From assembly GCF_015354345.1 (NCBI RefSeq), contig NZ_JADKYS010000002.1, positions 186,001-250,000 of the forward strand: DNA of 64,000 nt, in the 5' to 3' direction. The notes beneath the pieces were generated by a model, which saw only the letters and a program-made list of their open reading frames with translations, had not been told where the DNA came from and did not search any database. Positions within the stretch are counted from its first letter, which is position 1. Each line of letters opens with the position of its first letter. Below are positions 43,442 to 55,345 of this stretch, in pieces. The DNA is from Methylophilus sp. 14. GTDB taxonomy: Bacteria; Pseudomonadota; Gammaproteobacteria; Burkholderiales; Methylophilaceae. A program made the translations under genes and the position numbers.

Positions 43442-43720
43442 ATGATTCGGCTGAATTTGATTTTGTTTGCGTTGACGATTGCCATGGCTCTGGGTGTGGT
43501 GACGGCGCAATACAAGGCGCGCAAATTGTATTTTGAGCTGGATAGGCAAGAAGTGTTGACCAAGCAGTATATGACGGAATATGACCAGTTGCAGATTGAG
43601 CAGAGCACCTGGGCCATGCATTCACGGCTGGAAGATTTTGCCACCACGCGTTTGCATATGCACAGCCCAAGCATGCAACAGACGCAAGTGATCATGGTTG
43701 ATGTGCCGCCAGCGCCATAA
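43442..43720 (+). CDS. ftsL: Cell division protein FtsL
   Basis: A 92-residue bitopic membrane protein: a membrane helix at about 3-22 followed by a coiled coil (KARKLYFELDRQEVLTKQYMTEYDQLQIEQS). It works with FtsB and FtsQ to activate FtsWI at the septum. FtsL sequences are poorly conserved; position between rsmH and ftsI supports the call. Confidence 0.88.
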   Translation: MIRLNLILFALTIAMALGVVTAQYKARKLYFELDRQEVLTKQYMTEYDQLQIEQSTWAMHSRLEDFATTRLHMHSPSMQQTQVIMVDVPPAP

Positions 43721-43739
43721 CCGGAATCGTTGCGAGTGA

Positions 43740-45473
43740 ATGGTTATGCTGCTTAAGGAGAGTCAACACAAGCTGGTGAAATTGCCGGCCTGGCGCAGAA
43801 GAACGCTGCTGGTGTTGCTGCTGTTGAGTTTTGTCTTGCTGCTGGGGCGCGGGTTTTACCTGCAAACCTTGCATAAAGATTACCTGATTAAAAAGGGTGA
43901 AGCATTTTCGCGGCGCAAAGTGGTGTTGATGCCGCATCGCGGCAAGATTTATGACCGTAATTTCAAGCCATTGGCGATCAGTTTGCCGGTGGAGTCAGTG
44001 TGGGCAAACCCGACTGACGTGCAGGTGACGGCTGCGCAGTTAAAGCAAATGTCCAAGTTGCTGGAAATGCCAGCCAAGGAATTGCAGCAAAAGCTGCAAA
44101 AAAAGAAAAAAGAATTTGTGTATATCAAACGGAGAGTGGCGCCCGATGTGGCAAAACAGGTGATGGCGATGAAAGTGCCCGGCGTATTCAGTCAAAAGGA
44201 ATACAAACGCTTCTACCCGGCGGCAGAAGTGACGGCGCATATCGTCGGTTTCACTGGCGTGGATGATACCGGTGTTGAAGGCATGGAGCTTTACCGTAAC
44301 AACGTATTGTCCGGCAGTGCGGGCAAGCGTGACTTTGTGCGTGACCGCAAAGGCCATGTGGTGGAAGATCTGGTGGCGGTGAAGTTGCCACACGATGGCC
44401 AGGACCTGGTATTGAGCATAGACCGCACGGTGCAATATGTGGTGCACCGCGAACTTTCGCGTGCCGTTGAAAAACACAAGGCCAAAGCAGCGGCAGCAGT
44501 GGTGCTGGATGCTAAAACCGGCGAAGTGCTGGCGCTGGTGAATATCCCAACCTATAACCCGAACAATCCGGTCAATGTGGCCAGCAAGTTACGCAACTCG
44601 GCGATTGTGAATATTTTTGAACCAGGCTCGACCATGAAACCGGTGACTGCGGCAGCAGCCATGGAGTTTGGCCCTTACCAGCCTGATACCAAAATCCAGA
44701 CCGCACCGGGCTACTTACGTATAGGCACGGCCACCATTCATGACGCACACCCGAACCAGGTGCTGACGGTGTCGCAAGTAATCCAGAAATCCTCCAACGT
44801 TGGCTCGGCCAAGATGGCGCTCGATTTAAACCGCGAGCAACTATGGAATACCTATGTGCAACTGGGGTTTGGTTCAGCCACCAAAATTGGATTCCCTGGT
44901 GAGGCCTCTGGCAAGGTGCGCGATTACAAAACCTGGCGCCCGATTGAGCAGGCCACCATGTCCTACGGTCACGGCATTAGCGTGACCTTATTGCAATTGG
45001 CGCGCGCCTACACTGTGTTTGCCAATGAAGGTGAGTTGCTCCCTGTCACGCTGACCAAGTTGTCTGAACCACCAGTTGGTCGCCAGGTGTTTTCGGCCAA
45101 AGTGGCTAATTCAGTCAAAGACATGCTGGAACTGGTTGTTCAACCAGGCGGCACCGCTTTGAAGGCTCAAGTCACCGGCTATCGCGTTGCGGGCAAAACC
45201 GGCACCGCGCACAAGCTGGGCGATCATGGTTACGAGCATGACAAATACGTCGGTTCTTTTGTTGGCATGGTGCCTGCATCCAATCCACGCCTGATTATGG
45301 CGGTGATGATTGATGAGCCGAGCAATGGCGAATACTACGGTGGCAGCGTCGCTGCGCCGGTCTTTAGCGCCGTGATGAATGATGTGCTGCGTATGCTGGT
45401 GATTCCGCAAGATGGAAATGCATTGCCAGTGGCGGCCCCAGCAGACGCGGCTGAAGTGAAGGAGGCGATGTGA
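43740..45473 (+). CDS. ftsI: Septal peptidoglycan transpeptidase FtsI (PBP3)
   Basis: A 577-residue class B penicillin-binding protein. A membrane anchor at about 21-40, a PBP dimer domain (RGKIYDRNFKPLAIS near 62), and the transpeptidase domain with nucleophile Ser297 in GSTMKP, SSN in QKSSNVGS and Lys486 in KTGTA. It crosslinks septal wall as partner of FtsW. An internal ATG at 43746 is an alternative start. Its TGA overlaps the murE GTG. Confidence 0.96.
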   Translation: MVMLLKESQHKLVKLPAWRRRTLLVLLLLSFVLLLGRGFYLQTLHKDYLIKKGEAFSRRKVVLMPHRGKIYDRNFKPLAISLPVESVWANPTDVQVTAAQLKQMSKLLEMPAKELQQKLQKKKKEFVYIKRRVAPDVAKQVMAMKVPGVFSQKEYKRFYPAAEVTAHIVGFTGVDDTGVEGMELYRNNVLSGSAGKRDFVRDRKGHVVEDLVAVKLPHDGQDLVLSIDRTVQYVVHRELSRAVEKHKAKAAAAVVLDAKTGEVLALVNIPTYNPNNPVNVASKLRNSAIVNIFEPGSTMKPVTAAAAMEFGPYQPDTKIQTAPGYLRIGTATIHDAHPNQVLTVSQVIQKSSNVGSAKMALDLNREQLWNTYVQLGFGSATKIGFPGEASGKVRDYKTWRPIEQATMSYGHGISVTLLQLARAYTVFANEGELLPVTLTKLSEPPVGRQVFSAKVANSVKDMLELVVQPGGTALKAQVTGYRVAGKTGTAHKLGDHGYEHDKYVGSFVGMVPASNPRLIMAVMIDEPSNGEYYGGSVAAPVFSAVMNDVLRMLVIPQDGNALPVAAPADAAEVKEAM

Positions 45474-46930
45474 GTAAATACATTATTCCAGCGCCGGTAC
45501 ACGGCATTACTGCTGATAGCCGCCAGGTCGAAAAGCATGGCTTGTTCCTGGCCTATCCAGGTCAGCACAGCGATGGCCGCGATTACATTGAAGATGCGAT
45601 TGCCAAGGGCGCCAATACGGTGATCTGGGATAGCCAGGGCTTTGACTGGAAACCTGAATGGCAGGTGCATAACATCGCCATTGCTGACTTGAAGTCCCAG
45701 GTCGGCCATATCGCCAGCCAGTTTTACAAGGACCCTTCCGAGCAGATGTGGTGCGTGGGTGTGACTGGTACCAACGGGAAAACCACGGTGACGCATTGGC
45801 TGGCCCAGGCGTATCGCTTTTTGCAGCAAAAATCTGCCGTCATCGGCACCTTGGGTAATGGTGCGCTGGAAGATTTGCAAGCGACACAAAACACCACGCC
45901 TGGCCCGGTAGAGCTGCAAAAAATGCTGGCGACATTTGTGCTAGATGACGTACGCATGGTGGCCATGGAGGTTTCTTCCCACGGCCTGGACCAAGGCCGT
46001 GTCAATGGCGTGGCTTTTGATGTTGCCGTGCTGACCAACATCACGCGCGATCATCTTGATTACCACCTGACCATGGAAGCCTACCAGGCAGCCAAACGCA
46101 AACTGTTTGACTGGCAAACCCTGTCAGCAGCAGTCGTCAATGCGGATGATCCGTTTGGCCTGGCGTTGATTGAAGACTTGCGCAAGCAAGGTAAAAAAGT
46201 ATTGAGCTATGGCTTGCATGCGCAGGCCGATGTGTGTGCAACGGCGGTGACCATGCATGCTACCGGTTTTGAAATTCAGGTGCGCACCGCGCAAGGCACT
46301 GGCGATATCCAATTACACGCCCTGGGGCAGTTCAATGTGTATAACGCCCTGGCGGTGCTGACTTGCCTGCTGGTGAACGAAGTGGCGCTACCTGCTGCCC
46401 TGCAAGCTGTGTCTGGGCTAGTGCCGGTGGCTGGTCGTATGCAGATGTTTGGCGGCGGTGACTTGCCGCTGGTGGTGGTGGATTATGCCCATACGCCAGA
46501 TGCGCTGGAAAAGGCCTTGCATACCCTGCGTAGCCAGGCACGCGGCAAACTGGCGTGCGTCTTTGGCTGTGGCGGTGACCGCGACAGTGGCAAGCGTAGC
46601 GAAATGGGCCGTATTGCTGACGAGTTGGCCGATAGCGTCATCATCACCAATGACAATCCACGCAGTGAAAACCCTTACGCCATTATCGCGGCGATTGCTG
46701 AAGGCATGGCGCGTGAGGCGACGGTGGAAACAGACCGCGCCAAGGCGATTGCGCTCGCTGTGAGTCAGGCCGGTAAGGGCGATGTGGTGCTGGTGGCAGG
46801 CAAAGGCCATGAAGATTACCAGGAAATACATGGTATCCGTTATCCATTCAGCGATGCCGATTGGGTACAAAACGCGTTGAAAAAAAGCGCATTGAATCAA
46901 GATGCTTCGAATCGGAAGGCGCAGGCATGA
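45470..46930 (+). CDS. murE: UDP-MurNAc-tripeptide synthetase MurE
   Basis: A 486-residue ATP-dependent ligase adding meso-diaminopimelate to UDP-MurNAc-L-Ala-D-Glu. Walker-type GVTGTNGKTTVTHW and the DNPR specificity motif (ITNDNPRSENP), which marks meso-DAP enzymes, are both present. Start is GTG 45470 with AAGGAGG upstream. Overlaps murF by ATGA. Confidence 0.95.
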   Translation: MSKYIIPAPVHGITADSRQVEKHGLFLAYPGQHSDGRDYIEDAIAKGANTVIWDSQGFDWKPEWQVHNIAIADLKSQVGHIASQFYKDPSEQMWCVGVTGTNGKTTVTHWLAQAYRFLQQKSAVIGTLGNGALEDLQATQNTTPGPVELQKMLATFVLDDVRMVAMEVSSHGLDQGRVNGVAFDVAVLTNITRDHLDYHLTMEAYQAAKRKLFDWQTLSAAVVNADDPFGLALIEDLRKQGKKVLSYGLHAQADVCATAVTMHATGFEIQVRTAQGTGDIQLHALGQFNVYNALAVLTCLLVNEVALPAALQAVSGLVPVAGRMQMFGGGDLPLVVVDYAHTPDALEKALHTLRSQARGKLACVFGCGGDRDSGKRSEMGRIADELADSVIITNDNPRSENPYAIIAAIAEGMAREATVETDRAKAIALAVSQAGKGDVVLVAGKGHEDYQEIHGIRYPFSDADWVQNALKKSALNQDASNRKAQA

Positions 46931-48294
46931 TCGCGCTCAAAATCATCGCTGACGTTTTACAAGGCACTTTGCAGCAGGGCGCAGACGTGACTGTGACTTC
47001 GGTAGATACCGATAGCCGCCGTGTGTTGCCAGGTCAGTTATTCGTGGCGTTGCCGGGCGAAAAGTTTGACGGCCATGACTTCCTGCCGCAAGTGGCTGAT
47101 CAAGGTGCCGTCGCGGCGCTGGTGAGCAAACCGGTAACGAGTCGCTTGCCCACAGTGCTGGTGAAAGATACGCGGCTGGCTTTGGGGCAATTGGCGAGCT
47201 GGTGGCGCCAGCAACTGGCGTTGCCACTGATTGCCGTCACCGGTAGCAATGGCAAGACCACCACCAAGGAAATGATCGCGGCCATCATGCAGGCGCATGT
47301 CGGTGGCGCAGACAAGGTGTTAGCCACCGCTGGTAACTTTAACAACGATATTGGCATGCCGCTCACCTTGCTGCGTTTGCGTGCCACACATCGCTGCGCC
47401 GTGATCGAGATGGGCATGAATCACCTGGGCGAGATTGATTACCTGACCCGCCTTGCGCGCCCGAATGTGGCGGTGATTAACAACGCGGGCACAGCGCATA
47501 TTGGTGAACTAGGCTCACGCGAAAACATTGCTAAAGCCAAAGGCGAAATCTTCGCTGGATTAAGCCAGGATGGCATCGCCGTCATCAATGCTGACAGTGA
47601 GTTTGCCGACTACTGGCGCGGGTTGAACGCCGGTCGTCAGGTGCTGACGTTTGGCTTGCATCCGGCCGCTGATATTCGCGGTGAAGTGTTGGGCGATGCG
47701 TCCAGTTTCACGCTGCATTATCAGGGCGAGGCGGTGACGTTAACGCTGGCGGTGCCTGGTGCGCACAACGTGATGAATGCATTGGCGGCAGCCGCTGCGA
47801 GTTTAGCCGCAGGTGCCAGCCTGGCCGATGTGGCCCAGGGGCTGCAAGGTTTCGCCGGTGTTAAAGGGCGCTTGCAGGTGAAACAAGCGGCCAATGGCGC
47901 CAAGGTGATTGATGACACCTATAACGCCAACCCGGATTCGATGAAGGCGGCGCTGGATGTGTTGCAGCATGCCGGTACAAACACGGTGTTTGTGATGGGT
48001 GATATGGGTGAGCTGGGCGCAGATGCCGAGGCCATGCATATGCAAATCGGCCGTTATGCCAAAGAACACGGCATTAGCAAACTGTATGCGTTGGGTAATT
48101 TCACGCAGGCAGCGGTGCAGGCGTTTGGTACTCAGGCACAGCATTTTGCTTCGGTGGAGGCTTTGGTGGCCGCTTTGCAGGCAGACACAACGGCCAACAA
48201 CGTGGTGTTGGTCAAAGGCTCGCGCTTTATGCAAATGGAACGCGTGGTCAATGCGTTAGTTGAATCGCAAGCCACTGAATTAGTGGGGAAATAG
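46927..48294 (+). CDS. murF: UDP-MurNAc-tripeptide-D-alanyl-D-alanine ligase MurF
   Basis: A 455-residue Mur ligase that adds D-Ala-D-Ala, completing the UDP-MurNAc-pentapeptide. [18 protein letters not shown] (uridine-binding), [15 protein letters not shown] (ATP), [16 protein letters not shown] and [17 protein letters not shown] are typical. The ATG at 46927 overlaps the murE stop; an upstream in-frame codon at 46861 would lie deep in murE. Confidence 0.95.
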   Translation: MIALKIIADVLQGTLQQGADVTVTSVDTDSRRVLPGQLFVALPGEKFDGHDFLPQVADQGAVAALVSKPVTSRLPTVLVKDTRLALGQLASWWRQQLALPLIAVTGSNGKTTTKEMIAAIMQAHVGGADKVLATAGNFNNDIGMPLTLLRLRATHRCAVIEMGMNHLGEIDYLTRLARPNVAVINNAGTAHIGELGSRENIAKAKGEIFAGLSQDGIAVINADSEFADYWRGLNAGRQVLTFGLHPAADIRGEVLGDASSFTLHYQGEAVTLTLAVPGAHNVMNALAAAAASLAAGASLADVAQGLQGFAGVKGRLQVKQAANGAKVIDDTYNANPDSMKAALDVLQHAGTNTVFVMGDMGELGADAEAMHMQIGRYAKEHGISKLYALGNFTQAAVQAFGTQAQHFASVEALVAALQADTTANNVVLVKGSRFMQMERVVNALVESQATELVGK

Positions 48295-48302
48295 GGAAGC
48301 AT

Positions 48303-49406
48303 ATGTTATTAGAACTGACCAAATGGCTGGCATCAGATGTACACGGATTTCATGTATTCAATTACATCACCTTCCGTGCCGTCCTGGCGACGCTGACAGC
48401 GCTGGCTATCTCGTTCCTGGTCGGGCCAGCCATGATCCGCAAACTGACTGAATACAAAGTTGGCCAGGCGGTGCGTGATGATGGTCCGCAAACACATCTG
48501 GTCAAGGCCGGGACGCCAACCATGGGTGGCGCCCTGATCCTGGTCGCGATTGCGATTTCTACCTTGCTGTGGGGCAACCTGCATAACCGCTTTATCTGGG
48601 TGGTATTGATTACAACACTGGGTTTCGGCGCGGTGGGCTGGGTCGATGATTACCGCAAAGTGGTCTACAAAAATCCTAAAGGCTTGTCAGCCAAAGCTAA
48701 ATATTTCTGGCAAAGCCTGGTTGGTTTGGGAGTGGCAGGGTTTTTATATGCCACGTCGACCACACCGGTTGAAACGACGTTGATCGTGCCTTTCTTTAAG
48801 CACCTGGTATTCCCGCTGGGCGCGGTGGGTTTCATTGTGCTGACCTACTTGGTGATTGTGGGTAGCAGCAATGCCGTCAATCTGACTGATGGCCTGGATG
48901 GCCTGGCGACCTTGCCTACGGTGATGGTAGGCAGCGCGCTGGCGATTTTTTCTTATGTGGCCGGGCATGCGGTGTTTTCTAAATACCTGGGCATTCCATA
49001 TGTGGCAGGGGCCAGCGAGCTGATGGTGTTTTGTGCGGCGATGGCTGGTGCTGGCCTGGGTTTCCTGTGGTTTAACGCTTATCCGGCAGAAGTATTTATG
49101 GGCGATGTTGGTGCGTTGGCGCTGGGAGCTGCACTGGGAGTGGTGGCAGTGATTGTGCGCCAGGAAATCGTGCTGTTCATCATGGGCGGCGTGTTTGTGG
49201 TGGAAACCTTCTCGGTGGCTGCACAAGTCCTGTATTTCAAATACACCAAAAAAATGACCGGGACCGGTAAACGTATTTTCCTCATGGCGCCTTTGCATCA
49301 TCACTATGAGCAAAAAGGCTGGAAAGAGACACAGGTGGTGGTGCGTTTCTGGATTATCACCATGATGCTGGTGCTGGTCGGTTTATCTACCCTGAAATTG
49401 CGATAA
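48303..49406 (+). CDS. mraY: Phospho-MurNAc-pentapeptide transferase MraY
   Basis: A 367-residue polytopic enzyme making lipid I from UDP-MurNAc-pentapeptide and undecaprenyl phosphate. About ten membrane helices; hallmark segments are [22 protein letters not shown] with the catalytic Asp pair, [26 protein letters not shown] and [13 protein letters not shown]. Confidence 0.96.
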   Translation: MLLELTKWLASDVHGFHVFNYITFRAVLATLTALAISFLVGPAMIRKLTEYKVGQAVRDDGPQTHLVKAGTPTMGGALILVAIAISTLLWGNLHNRFIWVVLITTLGFGAVGWVDDYRKVVYKNPKGLSAKAKYFWQSLVGLGVAGFLYATSTTPVETTLIVPFFKHLVFPLGAVGFIVLTYLVIVGSSNAVNLTDGLDGLATLPTVMVGSALAIFSYVAGHAVFSKYLGIPYVAGASELMVFCAAMAGAGLGFLWFNAYPAEVFMGDVGALALGAALGVVAVIVRQEIVLFIMGGVFVVETFSVAAQVLYFKYTKKMTGTGKRIFLMAPLHHHYEQKGWKETQVVVRFWIITMMLVLVGLSTLKLR

Positions 49407-49433
49407 GGCACGGAACAGTCGTCGGGCGTGAAC

Positions 49434-50804
49434 ATGAAAAAACAGTTTGAACAACAGCGGATTGCAGTACTGGGACTGGGTGATACCGGCTTCTCAGCCT
49501 TGCGCTGGCTGCGCCATATGGGCGCAGACGTCGTGATGTTCGACTCACGCCTGCACCCGGCGGGGCAAGATCGTTTGCATACAGAGTTTCCTGAGGTGGA
49601 GTGCCACCTGGGTCCGTTTAATCATGCATTGTTAGCTGGCATGGATTTAATTGTGGCCAGCCCTGGCGTCTCATTAAACGAGCCAGTCATCGCGCAACTC
49701 ATGGCGGAAGGCAAAGCGGTGGTCGGCGATGTTGAGCTGTTTGCACGCTTTCGCGCCCCTTATGCCAAGGTGATTGCGATTACGGGGTCTAATGGTAAAA
49801 CGACGGTGACCTCGTTGGTGGGTGAAATCTGCAAACAGGCCGGGTTGAACACCATTGTGGCAGGCAATATCGGCTTGCCGGTGCTGGATACCTTGCAGAT
49901 GACAGCACCAGATGTCTATGTGTTGGAGTTATCCAGTTTTCAATTGGAAGCCCTGCATCAACTGCAAGTGGATGCGGCCACGGTCCTGAATCTGTCTGAA
50001 GATCATATGGATCGCTACGATGGCATGGAAGGCTATGCACAGGCCAAAGCACGTATTTACCAGCACGCCCGCATTGCCGTGGTGAATCGTGACGATCCTG
50101 CCAGTGCAGCCCTGGCAGGTCAGCTACCACAGGTGTCGTTCGGTGTGAATCCGGCACCCTCCATCAATGATTACGGCCTCAATGATGCGGGCTGGTTATG
50201 TGCAGGCAACCGTCATTACATTGAAGCGGACAGCTTGCAGATTCGCGGCAAACATAACATTGCCAACGCCCTGGCGGCCATTGCACTGACGCAAGCGATT
50301 GGTATCGACAAAGTGTCTATCCTGCACACCGTACAGGCGTTTGCCGGTTTGCCGCACCGCGTGGAGTGGGTAGCGAATATCGATGACGTGGATTTTTACG
50401 ATGATTCCAAAGGCACCAATGTGGGTGCGACCTGCGCGGCCATCAGTGGCATGCTCAAGCAGGGCAAGCCGCAAAAAGTGGTATTGATTGCTGGTGGTGA
50501 TGGCAAGGGCCAGGATTTCAGCCCGCTGCGTGAAGCCATTCTGCATCACGCCAGGGCTGTGGTGCTTATCGGTCGCGATGCGCCAAAAATTCAGCAAGTC
50601 CTTCATAACCTGCAATTGCCGGTGGTCGATGCAGTCGATTTAACGGCTGCCGTCCATATTGCCAAAACGCTGGCTGAAGAAGGCGATGCCGTCCTGCTGT
50701 CACCGGCGTGCGCCAGCTTTGATATGTTCCGTAATTACGAACACAGGGCCGAGGTTTTTGTTGAGGCTGTCAAAGCCATGGAGGCCGTATGCTTGGGCCG
50801 TTAA
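49434..50804 (+). CDS. murD: UDP-MurNAc-L-alanine:D-glutamate ligase MurD
   Basis: A 456-residue Mur ligase adding D-glutamate. [15 protein letters not shown] (uridine-binding), [15 protein letters not shown] (ATP), [18 protein letters not shown] and [11 protein letters not shown] are standard. The ATG at 49434 is used; GTG 49428 is an alternative. The 3' end overlaps ftsW by 16 bp if ftsW starts at 50789. Confidence 0.95.
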   Translation: MKKQFEQQRIAVLGLGDTGFSALRWLRHMGADVVMFDSRLHPAGQDRLHTEFPEVECHLGPFNHALLAGMDLIVASPGVSLNEPVIAQLMAEGKAVVGDVELFARFRAPYAKVIAITGSNGKTTVTSLVGEICKQAGLNTIVAGNIGLPVLDTLQMTAPDVYVLELSSFQLEALHQLQVDAATVLNLSEDHMDRYDGMEGYAQAKARIYQHARIAVVNRDDPASAALAGQLPQVSFGVNPAPSINDYGLNDAGWLCAGNRHYIEADSLQIRGKHNIANALAAIALTQAIGIDKVSILHTVQAFAGLPHRVEWVANIDDVDFYDDSKGTNVGATCAAISGMLKQGKPQKVVLIAGGDGKGQDFSPLREAILHHARAVVLIGRDAPKIQQVLHNLQLPVVDAVDLTAAVHIAKTLAEEGDAVLLSPACASFDMFRNYEHRAEVFVEAVKAMEAVCLGR

Positions 50805-51952
50805 TGATGAACCGCGAGCGTTACAACTCCCCAAACTACGATGTGTCGCTGTTGTGGGTGGTGTTGTCCTTGCTGGCGTTTGGCATGGTCATGGTCTATT
50901 CCGCTTCAATTGCCTATGCCGATTCGAGCAAGATGTTTGGCCATAACAGCACCTATTTCCTGGTGCGTCAGGCTCTGTATATCGTGGTCGGCCTGGTGGC
51001 AGCCGTGATTGTGTTCCAGATCCCCATGGCCTGGTGGCAAAAAATGTCGCCTTACCTGTTCATTATGGGCATTGTGCTGCTCATCATGGTGCTGATTCCA
51101 GGCATCGGCAAAGTGGTGAACGGTAGCCGCCGCTGGATTTCTCTGCTGGTGATGAACCTGCAACCTTCAGAGCTCATGAAGTTGTTTATTGCCATGTACG
51201 CCTCCGACTATGTGGTGCGCAAGGCCAGCAATATGCACAGTTTTCAAAAAGGATTCTTGCCCATGCTGGGCGTGATGGCGTTTGTGGGTGTGCTCTTGTT
51301 GCGCGAGCCAGATTTTGGCGCCTTTGCCGTGACGGCATCTATTGCGTTTGCGATTATGTGGCTGGGCGGCGTAGACCTGAAAATCTTCCTGGGTCTGCTG
51401 GGCGCATTGCCATTGGCCGTGATCGGCCTGGTGGTGATGGAGCCATATCGTCTTGAACGTATGAAAGGCTTTTTGAACCCGTTTGATGACCCGTTTGATA
51501 CTGGTTACCAGTTGTCGCATGCACTGATCGCCTTTGGCCGTGGTGAGTTCTGGGGGGTAGGCCTGGGTGGCAGCGTCGAAAAATTATTGTACTTGCCAGA
51601 AGCGCATACCGACTTCCTGCTGGCAGTGGTGGCAGAAGAGTTGGGCTATGTCGGCGTGCTAGTCGTGGTGTTGCTGTTTGCCTGGCTGGTGATTCGCGCC
51701 TTCAGTATCGCCAAAGAGGCGGTGGCCAATGAACGTTACTACTCTGCCTTGCTGGCACAAGGCATTGGTGTCTGGATGGGCGTGCAGGGGTTTATCAATA
51801 TGGGTGTGAATATGGGTCTGTTGCCAACCAAAGGCCTGACCCTGCCCTTGCTGTCTTACGGTGGTAGCGGCATTTTGGCGAATTGCATTGCATTGTCTGT
51901 GTTGCTGCGTATCGATTTTGAGAATCGCCGTCTGCAGAAAGGCTTGAACTGA
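50789..51952 (+). CDS. ftsW: Septal peptidoglycan polymerase FtsW
   Basis: A 387-residue SEDS-family membrane protein that polymerises lipid II at the septum with FtsI. About ten helices; [25 protein letters not shown] and the late [19 protein letters not shown] block are signatures, and [16 protein letters not shown] holds the functional Asp. ATG 50789 has GGAGG upstream; ATG 50804 (TAATG with the murD stop) is an alternative. Confidence 0.95.
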   Translation: MLGPLMMNRERYNSPNYDVSLLWVVLSLLAFGMVMVYSASIAYADSSKMFGHNSTYFLVRQALYIVVGLVAAVIVFQIPMAWWQKMSPYLFIMGIVLLIMVLIPGIGKVVNGSRRWISLLVMNLQPSELMKLFIAMYASDYVVRKASNMHSFQKGFLPMLGVMAFVGVLLLREPDFGAFAVTASIAFAIMWLGGVDLKIFLGLLGALPLAVIGLVVMEPYRLERMKGFLNPFDDPFDTGYQLSHALIAFGRGEFWGVGLGGSVEKLLYLPEAHTDFLLAVVAEELGYVGVLVVVLLFAWLVIRAFSIAKEAVANERYYSALLAQGIGVWMGVQGFINMGVNMGLLPTKGLTLPLLSYGGSGILANCIALSVLLRIDFENRRLQKGLN

Positions 51953-53052
51953 TGAGCCGATCATACACATTAATGGTGATGGCAGGTGGTACCGGCGGGC
52001 ATGTATATCCAGCCATGGCGGTGGCCGACGCGCTACAGGCGCAAGGCTGGAAAATTGTCTGGCTGGCCACTGAAGGCGGTATGGAAAACCGTTTAATTGC
52101 TGACAAGCCTTATGACAAAACAATGATGACCATGCGCGGTGTGCGTGGCAAAGGCCTGCTCGGTTGGCTGACGTTGCCTGTGAAGCTGGCACGCGCCTTT
52201 GCACAAGCCAGGCAGGCGATTCGTCAACATCAGCCGGATGTGGTGTTGGGCATGGGCGGCTTTGCCGCGTTCCCGGGCGGTGTGATGGCCAAACTGGCAG
52301 GTATTCCGCTGGTGATACACGAGCAAAACTCCATTGCTGGCCTGACCAATAAAGTGCTGGCCAAAATCGCTAGCCGTGTATTAACCGGTTTCCCAGGTGC
52401 TTTGGGCGCAAAAGGCGAGATGGTCGGGAATCCTGTGCGTGAAGGCATTACGACCTTGCCCACACCAGAACAACGTTTTGCCGAGCATCACGGCGTGCTG
52501 CGCGTGTTAGTGGTGGGTGGCAGTCTGGGCGCGGTAGCCTTGAATACCTTGTTGCCACAGGCTTTTGCCCAGTTACCGGTCAATGCTCGTCCGCAGATCA
52601 TTCACCAGGCCGGTGAAAAACAGTTTGAGGCGCTGAAAAAAGCCTATGCCGATGCTGGCGTGGCCGCAGATTGCCGTGCCTTTATACACGATATGGCAGA
52701 AGTCTATGCCTGGGCTGATTTAGTGATTTGCCGTTCTGGTGCTTTGACCGTGGCTGAACTGGCTAACGTGGGCGCTGCCAGTATTTTAGTGCCGTTTCCG
52801 TTTGCGGTGGATGACCACCAGACAACGAATGCCGCTTACTTGCAGCAGGCGGGTGCTGCCTTGCTGATACAGCAGCGCGACATGGAGGTTGCCCAATTGG
52901 CCGCGACGTTGCAAACACTGGATAGACCAACTTGTTTGATGATGGCGCAAAAAGCGCGGGCACTGGCCAAACCGCAAGCGACTCAACAAGTCGCAGATAT
53001 TTGCCAGCAACTGGCGGCAGGCAATAAAAAAGGAACAACGGGTTCAGTATGA
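51952..53052 (+). CDS. murG: UDP-GlcNAc transferase MurG (lipid II synthase)
   Basis: A 366-residue peripheral membrane GT28 enzyme that adds GlcNAc to lipid [17 protein letters not shown] (first G-loop), [12 protein letters not shown] (second), [24 protein letters not shown] (third), and [15 protein letters not shown] near the UDP-GlcNAc site. TGATG junction with ftsW. Confidence 0.95.
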   Translation: MSRSYTLMVMAGGTGGHVYPAMAVADALQAQGWKIVWLATEGGMENRLIADKPYDKTMMTMRGVRGKGLLGWLTLPVKLARAFAQARQAIRQHQPDVVLGMGGFAAFPGGVMAKLAGIPLVIHEQNSIAGLTNKVLAKIASRVLTGFPGALGAKGEMVGNPVREGITTLPTPEQRFAEHHGVLRVLVVGGSLGAVALNTLLPQAFAQLPVNARPQIIHQAGEKQFEALKKAYADAGVAADCRAFIHDMAEVYAWADLVICRSGALTVAELANVGAASILVPFPFAVDDHQTTNAAYLQQAGAALLIQQRDMEVAQLAATLQTLDRPTCLMMAQKARALAKPQATQQVADICQQLAAGNKKGTTGSV

Positions 53053-54443
53053 AACATAAAGTTAAAAAAATTCACTTTATCGGCATCGGCGGCTCAGGCA
53101 TGAGCGGCATTGCTGAGGTGTTGCTGAACCTGGACTTTGAAGTCAGTGGGTCTGACCTGGCCAGCAATGCCACCACCAAGCGTTTGCAAGGCTTTGGTGC
53201 CACCGTGTTTCAAGGCCACGCCACCGAGCATCTGAATGATGCCGACGTGGTGGTGGTCTCCAGCGCGATTAACGAAGAAAACCCGGAAATCATTGCTGCG
53301 CGTGCGCGCAAAGTGCCAGTGATTCCACGGGCAGTGATGCTGGCCGAGTTGATGCGTTTCAAGCAGGGCATTGCCGTAGCGGGTACCCATGGCAAAACCA
53401 CCACCACCAGCCTGATCGCCAGCATTTTGGCCGAAGCAGACATGGACCCGACTTTTGTCATTGGTGGCAAGCTGGAAGCTGCCAGCGCCAATGCACGTCT
53501 GGGCACCGGCGAGTGGATTGTGGTGGAAGCCGATGAGTCAGATGCGTCCTTTTTGCACCTGACGCCGATCATGGCGGTGGTGACCAATATCGACCAGGAC
53601 CACATGGATACCTATGAACACAGTTTTGAAAAGCTCAAAACTGCGTTCGTTGAATTTTTGCAGCAAATTCCATTCTGGGGCATGGCGGTGTTGTGCATTG
53701 ATGATGCCAATGTGCGTGAAATCTTGCCGCGCGTGACGCGTCCTGTGACGACCTATGGCACCCATGAAGAGGCCGCGATTCGCGCCGAGAATATTGTGGC
53801 TGACAACGGCAAGATGCATTTCACGCTGGTGCGCAAAAACGGTACCACCGTGCGCAACGAAGTGACGCTGAACCTGCCAGGTCATCACTATGTGCTGAAT
53901 GCGCTGGCGGCGATTGCGATTGCGACTGAGTTGAATGTACCGGATGCAGCCATCCTGAAAGCGCTCGCTGAGTTCAGGGGTGTGGGACGCCGCTTCGAGC
54001 GTTATGGCGAAATCCCGGTCAACGGTGGCTACTTCACGCTGGTGGATGATTACGGCCATCACCCGATTGAAATGCAGGCGGTGATTGCTGCCGCGCGTGG
54101 CGCTTTCCCTGATCGCAGGCTGGTGCTAGCGTTTCAGCCACACCGCTATACCCGTACGCGTGACTGCTTTGAAGACTTCGTCAAAGTGTTATCTACCGTC
54201 GATGCATTGCTGCTAACCGAAGTGTATAGCGCAGGCGAAGCGCCGATTGTGGCCGCCGATACACGTAGCCTGATTCGTGCCATTCGCGTCAATGGCAAGG
54301 TGGAACCACGTTTTGTGGAAACGACCGATGAATTGCCAGCAACCATACTGGAAAGCGTACAGCCAGGTGATGTCGTCGTGGTGATGGGCGCAGGCAGTAT
54401 CGGTAGCGTCGCCGCCAAAACCAGGGAGTTGGCCAGCATATGA
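53049..54443 (+). CDS. murC: UDP-MurNAc-L-alanine ligase MurC
   Basis: A 464-residue Mur ligase adding L-alanine to UDP-MurNAc. [26 protein letters not shown] is the uridine-binding domain, [12 protein letters not shown] the ATP site, and [22 protein letters not shown] and DDYGHHPIE follow. ATGA overlaps at both ends tie it to murG and murB. Confidence 0.96.
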   Translation: MKHKVKKIHFIGIGGSGMSGIAEVLLNLDFEVSGSDLASNATTKRLQGFGATVFQGHATEHLNDADVVVVSSAINEENPEIIAARARKVPVIPRAVMLAELMRFKQGIAVAGTHGKTTTTSLIASILAEADMDPTFVIGGKLEAASANARLGTGEWIVVEADESDASFLHLTPIMAVVTNIDQDHMDTYEHSFEKLKTAFVEFLQQIPFWGMAVLCIDDANVREILPRVTRPVTTYGTHEEAAIRAENIVADNGKMHFTLVRKNGTTVRNEVTLNLPGHHYVLNALAAIAIATELNVPDAAILKALAEFRGVGRRFERYGEIPVNGGYFTLVDDYGHHPIEMQAVIAAARGAFPDRRLVLAFQPHRYTRTRDCFEDFVKVLSTVDALLLTEVYSAGEAPIVAADTRSLIRAIRVNGKVEPRFVETTDELPATILESVQPGDVVVVMGAGSIGSVAAKTRELASI

Positions 54444-55345
54444 GCGCCTCAGGATTAAAAGCGACGGGCCTGCAAGTGCTGAACAACGAGCCATTGGCCC
54501 GCTATACCAGCTGGCGCGTCGGTGGTCCGGCTGATCGTCTGGTGCTGGCGGATAGCGTCGCGCATTTGCAGCAGTTTTTGCAGCAATTGCCAACTAGTGA
54601 ACCGCTGACATTTATAGGCCTGGGTAGCAACTTGCTGGTGCGTGATGGCGGTGTGCGCGGCACGGTGGTGGTCATGCATCAGGCACTGCAAGCGCTGGAA
54701 ATGCAAGGTGAGCGTGTGTATGCCGATGCTGGTGTCACCTGCGCCAAGCTGGCACGTTTTGCCGCCAGCCACAATCGTGCAGGTGCCGAGTTTATGGCAG
54801 GCATTCCAGGCACGGTCGGTGGTGCGCTGGCCATGAATGCAGGCTGCTACGGTGGCGAAACCTGGCAATGGGTTGATGAGGTGAAAACGATTAATCGCTC
54901 CGGTGACGTGCAAGTGCGTGCACGGGCCGAGTACCAGCCGACTTATCGCCATGTGGAACATCCGGCGGCCGATGAGTGGTTTTTGGGCGGCTGGTTTACG
55001 GTACCTGCTGGTGATGGCAAGGCATCTGCCGAACAGATTAAACAGTTGCTGGCAAAACGCCTGGCGAGTCAGCCACTGAATATGCCGAGCGCAGGGTCGA
55101 CGTTCAGGAATCCCGAAGGTGATTTTGCGGCGCGTTTGATTGAAGCGTCTGGCTTGAAAGGCACCACCATTGGTGGTGCACAGGTGTCTGAAAAGCATGC
55201 CAACTTTATTGTGAATTTGGGCAACGCCAGCGCTGCCGATATTGAAGCCTTGATTGAGCATGTGAAAACGACGGTGCGCACCAAGCAGGGCGTGGCATTA
55301 ATACAGGAAGTGAAAGTCATTGGGGAAGGTGTTTTAAAGGTATGA
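54440..55345 (+). CDS. murB: UDP-N-acetylenolpyruvoylglucosamine reductase MurB
   Basis: A 301-residue FAD enzyme that reduces the enolpyruvyl group with [36 protein letters not shown] (FAD), [20 protein letters not shown] and [24 protein letters not shown] with the catalytic Ser in GSTFRNP. Type I MurB by length. ATGA overlaps with murC and ddlB. Confidence 0.95.
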   Translation: MSASGLKATGLQVLNNEPLARYTSWRVGGPADRLVLADSVAHLQQFLQQLPTSEPLTFIGLGSNLLVRDGGVRGTVVVMHQALQALEMQGERVYADAGVTCAKLARFAASHNRAGAEFMAGIPGTVGGALAMNAGCYGGETWQWVDEVKTINRSGDVQVRARAEYQPTYRHVEHPAADEWFLGGWFTVPAGDGKASAEQIKQLLAKRLASQPLNMPSAGSTFRNPEGDFAARLIEASGLKGTTIGGAQVSEKHANFIVNLGNASAADIEALIEHVKTTVRTKQGVALIQEVKVIGEGVLKV